DNA of 64,000 bases, taken from positions 186,001 through 250,000 of the forward strand of contig NZ_AUDL01000004.1 in the NCBI RefSeq assembly GCF_000425445.1, written 5' to 3'. Within the stretch, counting starts at the first letter, position 1; every line of letters begins with the position of its first letter. This document shows, piece by piece, positions 1 through 8,572 of this stretch. A program made the position numbers and the translations under genes. The stretch comes from Flavobacterium denitrificans DSM 15936 (GTDB lineage Bacteria > Bacteroidota > Bacteroidia > Flavobacteriales > Flavobacteriaceae). The notes beneath the pieces are model-generated. The model was given only the letters and a program-made list of their open reading frames with translations. It ran no database searches and was not told the DNA's origin.

Positions 1-366
1 GGATCCGTCACCGGTATGGTCTCCCGTTGCTTTTGCCCATTCCAGATTTTCATCATCTAAATACATCATTTCCAGCGCATCAGCAGCCCAGCTCTCATTG
101 CGAAAACGGTTAAGCATACGCCATGAAACCACCTGCACAGCCGGTACCTCACTCCACATAGATGTCAAAAGAAAATTTTTCCAGAAAACATCATCTAGTT
201 CTTCTTTTTTTTCAATCTGATTAAGGCATTTTTCATTGATTAAAATCCAACTGTCTGCACCATTATTTTGAGTAGGCGGAACTTCATAAGCGATGAGATT
301 GTCGGCGCTATCACTTAATTCACATACATTTCCACTTCTTTTTCTTAGCAATTCTTCTAATTTCAT
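1..366 (-). CDS. PhnA-family protein, C-terminus cut by window edge
   Basis: I read 122 codons without a stop, from an ATG at 366 down to base 1, so the C-terminus lies outside. The start (MKLEELLRKRSGNVCELS), the following AYEVPPTQ and the later VSWRMLNRF and HTGDGS segments match the PhnA-like proteins common in Bacteroidota, which are named after the phosphonate locus but have no proven enzymatic role. In that family the N-terminus normally carries two CxxC zinc knuckles. Here the first reads CELS and the second keeps only one Cys (NEKCLNQ), so the zinc ribbon looks degenerate. The family call rests on recalled family sequence. Confidence 0.75.
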   Translation of the reverse strand, partial: MKLEELLRKRSGNVCELSDSADNLIAYEVPPTQNNGADSWILINEKCLNQIEKKEELDDVFWKNFLLTSMWSEVPAVQVVSWRMLNRFRNESWAADALEMMYLDDENLEWAKATGDHTGDGS

Positions 367-1361
367 TTGGTCATTTTTATTTTGGGGATAAAGGTAAAAA
401 TTTACTGGAAAATTTACTGCTGTTTTGACCATTTTCATTCATAATATGTAAACCTAATTTTGAAATTAAAATACTCTGGAATTAAGTGCTTCTTGGTACT
501 TTTTTATTATCAACGAAAAATTACGCTTTACTAGATTTATAATTGTTATTATATGGATTACAGTTTATTAACATAAAGATTTTTTACCTAAAATAGAAGT
601 CACGATAGATGTAATGTCCTCAAGTCTTAATGCGAATGCAGCACGAATAATTTTTTCAAAAAAACACTGTATTTGAACGTACATTTTGTTTTTTATTTAT
701 GTATTTCATTTTGATTACTATCGTTGTTTTTGAGCATTGGTAATAGGAACAAATAACGCATCCCTATTTAGCTTATAAGCAGGGCTTAATTCTACAAAAA
801 CACAAATTAATCCTTCGCTATGGATTTGTTTCAGGCCAAACCCTGCCTTCCAAAGCCAAACCCTGCCACCCCGCAAAAAGGCCTTTTAAAAAAAGACCTT
901 TTTTTGCACTAACTTTGAACGGTTATCATGTTCCGGTTGGATTGGAAAAAAAACTGATTCAAATCCACGTTGCTTTTCACAAAGTTACTAAGCATAAACG
1001 AATAAGATGATCTTAAGTAGAACGTAAAACTTTGGAATCCGTCATGCTGATTTCACACATAAGGTAGTATATTACATTACCATCTAAACAATCAATATTT
1101 CACTCATAAGCCTCAAATCTTCGAGCAAATGGTTCGAGTTTTGTACTATGTGGTGCACTTAAACAAAGCTTCTGAAAGATTTTTTCAGGAGCTTTTTTGT
1201 TTTTACTGCATTTCACTTTTTTGTTACTAAAGTTGTTGATAAGCAATTTACTACAATATCAAATCTTTGTTTTCTATATTTTATTTTTGAGAAACGATTA
1301 AAGTTTTTCACAAATACTTGATTAAAAATCTCAAATAATTAGCAAAACATATTACTAACTA
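367..1361. other. Long intergenic stretch, no gene seen
   Basis: About 1 kb with frequent stops in all frames. It holds an 11-base direct repeat (CCAAACCCTGC, near 837 and 857), an imperfect hairpin GCAAAAAGG...CCTTTTTTTGC near 872-906, a TAACTTTG promoter-like box at 910-917 with no gene behind it, and the terminator-like hairpin listed separately. The text around 1128-1160 (GGTTCGAG then GTGGTGCA) recalls the 3' half of a tRNA but cannot be folded as one. Confidence 0.6.
1165..1200 (+). terminator. Terminator-like hairpin
   Basis: AAAGCTTCTGAAA pairs with TTTCAGGAGCTTT with one mismatch and is followed by a T run. No gene is visible immediately upstream, so it may end a lost RNA gene. Confidence 0.5.
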
Positions 1362-2324
1362 ATGGATTATTTAAACTCATTTTTCCAGAATATTAAAGAC
1401 AAATTAAGCAATCCTTTTTTTGGTACACTTATATTTATCCTAATCATCCATCATTGGGAACTTTGGTACTCCTTATTCAACTTTGACGAAAGCTATAATA
1501 GGAATGCAAAAGTTTCACTAATAAAAAATCTTGCTAGTCATGAATTAACCACAAAAAATATTTTTATTGACATTGGATATGCCGTAGTTATATCATTATG
1601 CGGATACTTCATTATTGTAGGAACTAGAACTCTATCAATGCTAATTGAGTTTAGAATCATGCCATTTATAACTGGAAAAATCATCAATAAGAATGTTGTT
1701 CTAAAATCAACTCATGATGAAACAGTTTTAGAAAGAGATGAATATGCTGAAAAGTATGAGGAGCAAAGAAAAAATGTCCGCCTGTTGTCTAAAAATTATG
1801 ATGATCAAACTGAACAGATTAAAAATAAAGATGAAGAATTAGCCAATTCAAGAGAATCTATTTCACAGCTATCAAGAGACCTTAATTCTTCTGAGCAAAA
1901 ACTTCGAAATACTACAAATGAACTACAAAGGTCAACTAACACAGTTGAGGAATTGGAATCTGAAGCAAAAAAACAGAGAGCAAATTTAACAACTACAATG
2001 AATGATTTATCTGAATTTAGAAGCCTATTTTTTTATGAAGAAAATAGACCATTCTGGGATTCCCCGTATAAATTTCCAAATGTAATTATAGATAAGGTTA
2101 GAGAATTGAAAAAAGCGAATAAATGGGATGAATTTTTAAAAGCTGCATCGTTTATTGAAGGTGGAGGAACAATATCTCAAACGATTCTAAATGAAATGAC
2201 AGAGTTTGGACTCGTTGAAAAAGGACAAGATACAAATTTTAAACGATTAAAACCTATAGGGGAAATTATATTTAAATATAAATCTATTTTCGAAGACATT
2301 GAAAGTAATTATGAAATTGAATAA
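1362..2324 (+). CDS. Membrane-anchored coiled-coil protein of unknown function
   Basis: A 320-residue protein I do not recognise. Visible parts are an amphipathic start, a first membrane segment at about residues 19-40 that includes IIHHWELWY, a second at about 70-95, a long charged heptad-rich coiled coil at about 120-220 with many Glu, Lys, Gln and Asn residues, and a compact C-terminal domain at about 225-320. That last part (DKVRELKKANKWDEFLKAA, then ISQTILNEMTEFGLVEKG) could be a small winged-helix fold. The two-helix start and coiled coil suggest an inner-membrane anchor with a long cytoplasmic stalk. The gene stands alone, is very AT-rich and borders 1 kb of non-coding DNA, which fits accessory content. 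A defence or stress role is only a guess. Confidence 0.8.
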   Translation: MDYLNSFFQNIKDKLSNPFFGTLIFILIIHHWELWYSLFNFDESYNRNAKVSLIKNLASHELTTKNIFIDIGYAVVISLCGYFIIVGTRTLSMLIEFRIMPFITGKIINKNVVLKSTHDETVLERDEYAEKYEEQRKNVRLLSKNYDDQTEQIKNKDEELANSRESISQLSRDLNSSEQKLRNTTNELQRSTNTVEELESEAKKQRANLTTTMNDLSEFRSLFFYEENRPFWDSPYKFPNVIIDKVRELKKANKWDEFLKAASFIEGGGTISQTILNEMTEFGLVEKGQDTNFKRLKPIGEIIFKYKSIFEDIESNYEIE

Positions 2325-2647
2325 AATTCAACGTTTAATGTTTAATAATATTCACAGATTAATCCAAATATTTGTTATTCGAATCAAAAATCATTTTGCA
2401 CTCAGAATCCACTGTTATCTAGTTTCTCATGGAGATTCCTCGTGCCTCGGAATGACAAAAATGGCGATTATGATTGCGAAGATGGATTAAAATCCATCCC
2501 TACAAAATGTTCCGTTCCTTTGGAACTTTTTATAATTTTCAAAACAAAAAAACCGGAACTTCATGTTTTTATATTATCCGATATAATTATTTTTACTTTT
2601 TAGAAATCGTCAACCAAACGAATCTATTTCATTTCAAACTCATAATC
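2325..2647. other. Intergenic stretch with repeat debris
   Basis: No convincing gene. An ORF here is low-complexity and covers the phrase GGAGATTCCTCGTGCCTCGG (2431-2450), a degenerate interspersed repeat related to TCGTTCCTCAGAAAGAC at 12155-12171. The text near 2484-2525, GGATTAAAATCCATCCCTAC then GTTCCGTTCCTTTGGAAC, also looks like decayed intergenic repeat units. Confidence 0.5.
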
Positions 2648-3301
2648 ATGTTCAAAAAATCAACTTTTGCTTTTGCTCTACTTTTTATTCTAAACTCATG
2701 TCTCGTTCAGCAAAAAAGCTTAGAAATAAGTGATTGGTATGCTTTTACCAAAACAAATACAGCACAACAAGAACCATCAAAAGTATATGAATTTGCAGAT
2801 GGAATGATTCGTATGCACGGTGAAGATCCAAGCTGTTTGATGACGAAAAAAAGCTATAAAAACTTTGAGCTCGCGCTTGAATACAGATGGAATCTTGACG
2901 AGAAATACAAAATGAAAGGCACAAAAAACAGCGGTGTAATGTATAATATTCCATTAGACGCGTCGGACAAAATCTGGCCAAAAGGAATTCAGTTTCAAAT
3001 CAAAGAAAAAACTACGGGTGATTTAATCTTTTTGGATCAAGTAACGGCTAAAGTAAATGGAAAACCAATTGAAGCCGGCGCAAGTGTGGTTTCTCCAAAA
3101 TTTTTGGAAAATGAAAAACCATATGGCGAATGGAATTTGGTCGTAATTAAATCTTTAAACGGAAAAATCACGCAATATTTGAACGGAAAACTGGTAAACG
3201 AGTGCACAGAAGCTTCGGCAACTGAAGGGAAAATTTCCTTAAATTATGAGCGTTCGCCAATTGATTTCAGAAACATTCAAATAAAAAATATTTCGAAATA
3301 A
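2648..3301 (+). CDS. DUF1080 / 3-keto-disaccharide hydrolase-domain lipoprotein
   Basis: A 217-residue protein. The ATG at 2648 is chosen because it is followed at once by a type II signal peptide (MFKKSTFAFALLFILNSC) with the lipobox Cys at residue 18; the upstream in-frame extension has no such feature. The mature part carries the DUF1080 pattern: DWYAF at the start, a DGMIRMHG strand, YKNFELALEYRW, NSGVMYNIP, GIQFQIKE, EWNLVVIK and a C-terminal PIDFRNIQIKN. This concanavalin-like fold was tied to 3-keto-disaccharide hydrolysis in Bacteroidota, but many members are uncharacterised. It is probably surface- or periplasm-anchored. The gene stands alone, so its substrate cannot be inferred from neighbours. 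Confidence 0.85.
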   Translation: MFKKSTFAFALLFILNSCLVQQKSLEISDWYAFTKTNTAQQEPSKVYEFADGMIRMHGEDPSCLMTKKSYKNFELALEYRWNLDEKYKMKGTKNSGVMYNIPLDASDKIWPKGIQFQIKEKTTGDLIFLDQVTAKVNGKPIEAGASVVSPKFLENEKPYGEWNLVVIKSLNGKITQYLNGKLVNECTEASATEGKISLNYERSPIDFRNIQIKNISK

Positions 3302-3376
3302 AATTTAAACAAAAAATTTCTTCCTAATTCTACGCAACCATTTTGACATTCAATCATCTACCTAGAAAAGATTGTT

Positions 3377-3781
3377 ATGAAAAAAATGATTTGTTTCCTA
3401 ATTCTGACTTTAGGAATTGTAGCTTGTTCCCCGGAAGAAAGTGCTCAAGCAACAGAAAATACTGATGTGAAATTTTACAACAAAACCGGCGAGGATATTG
3501 ATTTCTTGGTTATCGGCAAAACTTTTATTGGTTCTTTAAAAAACGGAAGTTCGACGGCTTTCCTTGATGTAAAACAATTCCAAACTGACGGGAATTCATC
3601 TGGGGAAATAAGCGCTATCTCTAACAAGACAAAATTTACGGCTACACCTTTTTACGGACTACCTTGGAACTGGTGCGGTACAGGCAGAAGTGCTGATTAT
3701 AAAGATCCTACTGTTTTTGATATTGTAAAAACAACAAACAACGACGGAAGCACTAGCCTGTTTTTAGTAGAACATTACTAG
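3377..3781 (+). CDS. Hypothetical lipoprotein
   Basis: A 134-residue protein with a clear lipoprotein signal (MKKMICFLILTLGIVAC, lipobox Cys at 17). The mature part is about 117 residues, Thr/Asn/Gly-rich, with NKTGEDIDFLVIGKTFIG near the start and a single internal Cys in WNWCGTG. I recognise no family. Its signal peptide is nearly the same as that of the next gene although the mature proteins are unrelated, which suggests local duplication or exchange of the secretion signal. Confidence 0.75.
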   Translation: MKKMICFLILTLGIVACSPEESAQATENTDVKFYNKTGEDIDFLVIGKTFIGSLKNGSSTAFLDVKQFQTDGNSSGEISAISNKTKFTATPFYGLPWNWCGTGRSADYKDPTVFDIVKTTNNDGSTSLFLVEHY

Positions 3782-3877
3782 AAAATATTTCAGAAAGAAA
3801 ACTGAAAAAACATCTTTAAAAGACTTACCATTCAACCAACCTTTTTGATAATCAACTAACCAACTCAAAAATTACTT

Positions 3878-4825
3878 ATGAAAAAATTGATCTGTTTCCT
3901 GACTTTTACTTTGGGAATTCTTGGCTGTTCTTCTGAAATCGACAGTAGTGCTAATGCATTTGAAAAAATGAATACCAATACTACTCAAAGCTTGACTGAC
4001 ATTTCCTTTATAAATAAAAATCAAGGAATAATTTCTGGCAGTTTCGGATTTTTAGCAAAAACCAATAATGGCGGAAAAACATGGACTACCTTAAATGTAG
4101 GAGACAAACAAACCTTTATGAGCGCCTGCATGGTAAATGAACAAAAATTCTATACCGCAAGAATAGACCTGTTTGTTACTTCAAATTCTGGTGCTACATT
4201 TAGCAAAATCGAAAGTCTTTCTGGCGGCCCAACTATTTTTGATATCAAATTTTTTAGCCCAACTAAGGGATTACTAACAAGATCCGGCTCAATTTTAAAA
4301 TCAGATGATTCTGGAAATACTTGGACGAAAATCTATGAAGGTCCTAGTGTCGATAACTTAGAAATAACCTCAGATTTAGTTGCATATGCTTACGGTGGCT
4401 ATACTGCAATTGGTTTTACTGGAGGAGGCACTATAGATAATGGAACAATTATCAAAACTATTGACGGAGGAAAATCCTGGACCAACACATTGAATTCGGA
4501 TTCAAACATTCATTCCATTTCTTTTATTTCAGACAATATTGGTTATTATATTAATTCCAGACATGAATTACATAAAACTATTAACGGATCAACTAGTTGG
4601 ACAAAAGTATCAAACTTGTCTGGCTCTACATCGTCTGTTTGTTTTATTAATGAAAAAACAGGATATTACTCAACAGATGACGGGAAAATTTACGCAACAA
4701 GAGATGGTGGCTTAAATTGGAAAATAGTTTATAATGAAAATACAGAACGAATCTTTAAAATTATTACTAAAGGTGGTGCTGTATTTGCGATAGGCGACAA
4801 TGGATTGTTTCTTAAGAAAAGATAA
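3878..4825 (+). CDS. Lipoprotein with BNR/Ycf48-like beta-propeller repeats
   Basis: A 315-residue protein beginning MKKLICFLTFTLGILGC, with the lipobox Cys at 17. The mature part shows repeated sialidase/BNR-type Asp-box turns: TNNGGKTWTTL, SDDSGNTWTKI, TIDGGKSWTNT, TINGSTSWTKV and TRDGGLNWKIV, spaced about 40-70 residues apart. This is typical of seven-bladed propellers related to the photosystem II assembly factor Ycf48/HCF136; in non-phototrophs such proteins are surface or periplasmic and of unknown ligand. The blade motif is seen directly. There is no catalytic residue set that would argue for a sialidase. Confidence 0.85.
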   Translation: MKKLICFLTFTLGILGCSSEIDSSANAFEKMNTNTTQSLTDISFINKNQGIISGSFGFLAKTNNGGKTWTTLNVGDKQTFMSACMVNEQKFYTARIDLFVTSNSGATFSKIESLSGGPTIFDIKFFSPTKGLLTRSGSILKSDDSGNTWTKIYEGPSVDNLEITSDLVAYAYGGYTAIGFTGGGTIDNGTIIKTIDGGKSWTNTLNSDSNIHSISFISDNIGYYINSRHELHKTINGSTSWTKVSNLSGSTSSVCFINEKTGYYSTDDGKIYATRDGGLNWKIVYNENTERIFKIITKGGAVFAIGDNGLFLKKR

Positions 4826-4881
4826 AAACTTCTAGTTTAAATTTGAAGCTATCTAAAGCCATTCACTTTCAAACAAAAAAA

Positions 4882-4901
4882 CCTCCAGTTGAAACTGGAG
4901 G
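4882..4901 (-). terminator. Rho-independent terminator of the HAD phosphatase gene
   Basis: CCTCCAGT-TGAA-ACTGGAGG stem. Read on the minus strand it is followed by a T run (the A run at 4875-4881). It sits 60 bases beyond the stop of the minus-strand gene. Confidence 0.8.
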
Positions 4902-4960
4902 CAATTTAAATTATGTTCATTTATTTAAATGAACTTATATTTCTTATATGGTATAAAATT

Positions 4961-5620
4961 CTAGCTGTTTAATAGCTCAATTATTTTATCCACATTCACC
5001 TCGCTATAATCATTGATATAAAAATCGCAAGGCGGCAATTCTTCTTTTGTATGCGTGCTCAAAACGCCAACCACTTTCATTCCGGCATTTAGTCCTGCGG
5101 TAATGCCCGAAAAAGAATCTTCGAAAACCACACAATCTGATGGAGAAACTCCAACACGCTCTGCTGATTTTAAATATACTTCTGGATTTGGTTTATGAAA
5201 CGTAACGTCTTCGCTTGACATCATCGAATCCATTTTTTGATCTAATTTCAAGAAATTGGCAATCAAATCCAAATTGGCTCTTGGCGCCGATGTTGCTACG
5301 GCTGTTTTGAATCCGCGAGATTTTAGTTCTTCTAAAAACTGCATATAATGCGGAATCGTTTCGACTTTATCTTTATAAATCTCACGAAACATTCCTTCTT
5401 TTTCATCTTCAAGTTTTATCAATTCTTCTCCCGTAATTGGGCGTTTGAAGAAATGCGTCATGATATAACTATTGTGTTTTCCGTACATATGTTCTTCAAA
5501 TTCTTCATTGCTGTACGGAATTTTATATTTATCGAAAAACTTTTCAAAAGCGACTACATGATGCGGATTGGTGTGGCAAATCACGCCGTCCATATCAAAA
5601 ATTACACATTGCTGGCTCAT
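4961..5620 (-). CDS. HAD-superfamily phosphatase / beta-phosphoglucomutase-like
   Basis: 219 residues from the ATG at 5620 (MSQQCVIFDMDGV); an in-frame ATG ten codons upstream precedes no conserved residue. Motif I is DMDGVICHTNP (nucleophile Asp plus acid/base Asp), motif II lies in TAVATSAP, motif III is the Lys of FHKPNPEVY and motif IV is VVFEDSFSGITAG. The alpha-helical cap between motif I and II is the C1 type found in beta-phosphoglucomutases and phosphoglycolate phosphatases. It should act in the cytoplasm on a small phosphorylated metabolite. The exact substrate is not readable from sequence. It is monocistronic with its own terminator. Confidence 0.9.
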   Translation of the reverse strand: MSQQCVIFDMDGVICHTNPHHVVAFEKFFDKYKIPYSNEEFEEHMYGKHNSYIMTHFFKRPITGEELIKLEDEKEGMFREIYKDKVETIPHYMQFLEELKSRGFKTAVATSAPRANLDLIANFLKLDQKMDSMMSSEDVTFHKPNPEVYLKSAERVGVSPSDCVVFEDSFSGITAGLNAGMKVVGVLSTHTKEELPPCDFYINDYSEVNVDKIIELLNS

Positions 5621-5667
5621 AATTTTGTTTGTTGTTTTTAACGTATGCAAGATAAGTTATTCCGCAG

Positions 5668-5685
5668 TCCCGATAGCTATCGGGA
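5668..5685. repeat. Palindrome TCCCGATAGCTATCGGGA (family D)
   Basis: A perfect 18-base palindrome. The same word recurs at 11178-11195 and 46586-46603, and with one changed base at 28457-28474, always between genes and beside other repeat families. Here it is followed by a half unit of the CGCAAAG family (5704-5733). Confidence 0.85.
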
Positions 5686-5743
5686 TCGCTAAGATTTTTT
5701 TTGAATCTCGCAAAGGCGCGAAGACGCTAAGATTTTTTTTTAC

Positions 5744-5827
5744 CTCTCGCAGATTTGGCAGATTACGGGCATTATTATTATCATGATAAAAAAAAACAAT
5801 CTGCTCAATCTGCCAAATCTGCGAGAG
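5744..5827. repeat. Palindromic repeat with CTCTCGCAGATTTGGCAG arms (family A)
   Basis: The left arm CTCTCGCAGATTTGGCAGAT at 5744 pairs with its reverse complement ending GCGAGAG at 5827, around an AT-rich centre. Relatives lie at 10144-10221, 28508-28581 and 48984-49052. Confidence 0.85.
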
Positions 5828-5879
5828 ACAAATTTTCTTCTCCTTCTATTTTGGAATTTAAAAAATTGGAATTTACTGT

Positions 5880-7463
5880 TTATCCAATCCAAATTTTGCT
5901 TTTCACCAAAGTCATTGTTTGCCTTAAATGCTGATTACATGCAATCAGAATAATCAAAACTACCAAACCGTAACCTACAATCGTGTAAATTTCCATATCA
6001 GCCAAAAGAGTAGATTGTTTGGCAATACTTCCGAAAACCTTTTTCATGGCTAAAACATTTGCATTATCTGCTGAATATCCTTTGGAAATAAAGCTTTGTG
6101 TTGTACTTGCTATGGTTTGCTGCGCTTCGGGATTCTCGCCTGTTACGAATTGGCTTAGTTTCAAGAAATGTTTTTTATTTAGAAAAACCATTGCATTCTG
6201 CATGACGCAAAAACCAATTGTACTTCCCCAAAAACGTCCCGAAACTCCAACAATTCCCGAAGAAACCGCCATATTTGCCGGAACCGATGATGTGGTAAAT
6301 AAGATGAGCGGAACAAATAAAAACCCCACACCGATTCCTTGCAAAATATAGGGAATGATAATATCGCTCAGCGCAACATCTGGTACAAAAAGAAACGTAA
6401 ACCAGAAGTGGAAAATAGCAATGAGCGCAAAACCAATCATAAAAATAATTTTAGTCGAAACGGATTTCATCAAGAAAAAGGCAGCTAAAATTAGTCCGAT
6501 TACATTTCCTAATCCGTTTATGTACTGTACGCCTGCCACACGCGATGGATCCCAATTCCAGATGGAAAACATCGCCGAATGACAAAGACTCAACGTCGCC
6601 CTGCTGATATAGAAAAGGAAAAACAATAAAAATCCTATTCGCAGATTGGCGTATTTTATAACTTCAAAATCAAAACTTGGTCTTTTCACCAAACGTTCTT
6701 TAAAAATGAACAATCCGCCTGTAATGAGCGAAATCATCAATATTAAAACCATTTCTGAAGACTGTAGCCAATATTTTTTCTCAGCATAAACAAAAAAGTA
6801 GGCACCGCAAAGAATAGAAATTAAAACCAAAAAATAACTCATCCAATCAATTTGATATAACGGGATTTTCTTTGTGATTCGGTGCCCTCTGAAAGTAACT
6901 AAGATTAAAAAGACGTTTAAAACCTGCAGTCCGCCCGAAACATACAACATGTATTTCCAGTCGTAATGGTCGAGAAACCACACGGCGATATTCATAATAA
7001 ATGGCGTAGACAACAACAGCGCGCCGTAGTAAAATGAAAACCCAATAATAATGGCATTTTTAGAATTAAACTGCTCTATAAGCAATTGTCTGATCGTAAT
7101 TACCGGAAGCGCCATCAGGATTCCTTCGGCAACTCTCATTAATAAAAAAACTGAAAAATTGGTAATGTAAGCCGATGAAACAATCGTAATTCCGATTAAG
7201 GAATAAACAACCATCAAGTAATTTTTTGCAGGAAAAAAACTCGAGAATCGCCCTTCGATTAAAATCGTTGCCAGCAGCGTTCCATACGTAACGCACATTG
7301 CGAACTGCAAATCTTCGGGCTCGATATCCAAAAAACTTGCCGCATACGTTACGTTTGAGGAATAAACGCCCAATAAAATCATGGAATGCAGCAAACAAAC
7401 GAACAAAATAACAATGATCGCCCATTTTGGAACCCAGGATTTAAATATACTTTTATCTTCCAT
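5880..7463 (-). CDS. MFS multidrug exporter of the EmrB/DHA2 type
   Basis: 527 residues from the ATG at 7463 (MEDKSIFKSW); a start at 7484 would overlap the upstream gene by 20 bases and is less likely. About 14 hydrophobic segments span the whole length, as expected of the 14-helix DHA2 drug:proton antiporters. RVAEGILMALPVITIRQ matches the conserved helix-4 region, and the C-terminal half has the long periplasmic loop and final helix typical of EmrB. It begins one base after the stop of the adaptor gene, so the two are co-translated. Together with that adaptor and the TolC-like protein it should form an envelope-spanning pump. The substrate is unknown. Confidence 0.88.
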   Translation of the reverse strand: MEDKSIFKSWVPKWAIIVILFVCLLHSMILLGVYSSNVTYAASFLDIEPEDLQFAMCVTYGTLLATILIEGRFSSFFPAKNYLMVVYSLIGITIVSSAYITNFSVFLLMRVAEGILMALPVITIRQLLIEQFNSKNAIIIGFSFYYGALLLSTPFIMNIAVWFLDHYDWKYMLYVSGGLQVLNVFLILVTFRGHRITKKIPLYQIDWMSYFLVLISILCGAYFFVYAEKKYWLQSSEMVLILMISLITGGLFIFKERLVKRPSFDFEVIKYANLRIGFLLFFLFYISRATLSLCHSAMFSIWNWDPSRVAGVQYINGLGNVIGLILAAFFLMKSVSTKIIFMIGFALIAIFHFWFTFLFVPDVALSDIIIPYILQGIGVGFLFVPLILFTTSSVPANMAVSSGIVGVSGRFWGSTIGFCVMQNAMVFLNKKHFLKLSQFVTGENPEAQQTIASTTQSFISKGYSADNANVLAMKKVFGSIAKQSTLLADMEIYTIVGYGLVVLIILIACNQHLRQTMTLVKSKIWIG

Positions 7464-7464
7464 T

Positions 7465-8517
7465 TTATTTGTGTGCAGCAACAACCGTAATGTTCATTCC
7501 TGCTCTTAAAAAATCGGTTTGTTTGTCTTGTTCTTTTAACTGAATTCTAACTGGAATTCTTTGTTCTATTTTCACAAAGTTTCCTGTCGCATTGTCTGGA
7601 GGAAGCAACGAGAATCTCGCACCACTTGCAGGCGATAACGAAGCAATTACTCCCACAAAAACTTTATCATCTATAGCATCAGCTTTAATTTCAACTTCTT
7701 GGCCTACCGTTAAATATTGCAATTGCGTTTCTTTAAAATTGGCCGTAATCCATTTTTCTTTGCTCACGATTGAAAGCAATGACTGGCCTTCTTTTACCAT
7801 TTGTCCTGGTTGTAAAGTTCTTTTTCCAACCCATCCGTCATAAGGCGCTGTAATGATTGCATACGAAAGAAATAATGCTGCATTATCGGCAACAGCTTGT
7901 TTCGAAGCAATATTCGTTTGCGTTGTCGGAACATTTGCTTCGGCAACAGAAGTGCTCAAAGAAGCCGAATGAATTCTGTTTTTCATTTCTGAAAAATGTG
8001 CTTGTGCCGATTCGTAATCTGCTTTAACTTTTTCTAATTGTTGAGAAGTTGCCGCTTCTTCGCTTACCAAAGCTTTATATCTTTCGTATTCTAATTTTGT
8101 TTTCCAAAGATTCGACTTTGCAGCTTCTAATTGCGATTCGTTGATTGCAGTTGCACTTGCCGTATTAATGACATTTTTCTGCGCCACAACACTATTTTGC
8201 TTTGCGTTTTGAACATCTGCCAAAGCCACATTCAATTTCGATTTATATTCTCTATTGTCAATTACCACCAAAGTATCGCCTTTGTGCACAAATTGATTTT
8301 CATCAAAACGAACTTCTTGCACATAACCCGTAATTCTCGACATAATTGGCGTAACGTATTGCTCAACTTGAGCATCATTGGTTTCTTCGTGATTTCGGTT
8401 AAACACATAAAACCAAATTCCTAAAATAACTCCACTTACAACCAGCGTGCAAGCAATAACTGTTATTAGTATATGAAACGTTCTATTTCTTTTAGTTTCA
8501 TTTTTTATCTTAACCAT
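7465..8517 (-). CDS. HlyD/EmrA-family membrane fusion protein
   Basis: 350 residues. One N-terminal membrane helix at about 15-35 is followed by a biotinyl-lipoyl half domain (TPIMSRITGYVQEV, then KGDTLVVID), a coiled-coil hairpin at about 85-200 rich in Ala, Lys and Glu, the second lipoyl half (APYDGWVGKRTLQPGQMVKEGQ split around it) and a beta-barrel ending near residue 345. The NDAQVE and PVRIQL segments are typical of EmrA. It bridges the inner-membrane MFS pump and the outer-membrane TolC-type channel encoded on either side. It lies 55 bases downstream of the channel gene. Confidence 0.9.
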   Translation of the reverse strand: MVKIKNETKRNRTFHILITVIACTLVVSGVILGIWFYVFNRNHEETNDAQVEQYVTPIMSRITGYVQEVRFDENQFVHKGDTLVVIDNREYKSKLNVALADVQNAKQNSVVAQKNVINTASATAINESQLEAAKSNLWKTKLEYERYKALVSEEAATSQQLEKVKADYESAQAHFSEMKNRIHSASLSTSVAEANVPTTQTNIASKQAVADNAALFLSYAIITAPYDGWVGKRTLQPGQMVKEGQSLLSIVSKEKWITANFKETQLQYLTVGQEVEIKADAIDDKVFVGVIASLSPASGARFSLLPPDNATGNFVKIEQRIPVRIQLKEQDKQTDFLRAGMNITVVAAHK

Positions 8518-8572
8518 ATCTTTCTATTCTCTAAATTCTATTTTCTTGTCTCTTGCTTCTTTCTTCTAACTT

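Noticed and set aside
1128..1160. Possible tRNA 3' end (GGTTCGAG, GTGGTGCA)
   Set aside because: No T stem or acceptor stem can be paired and no 5' half is present.
2299..2490. A 63-codon frame after the coiled-coil gene
   Set aside because: Overlaps the end of that gene and translates decayed intergenic repeat.
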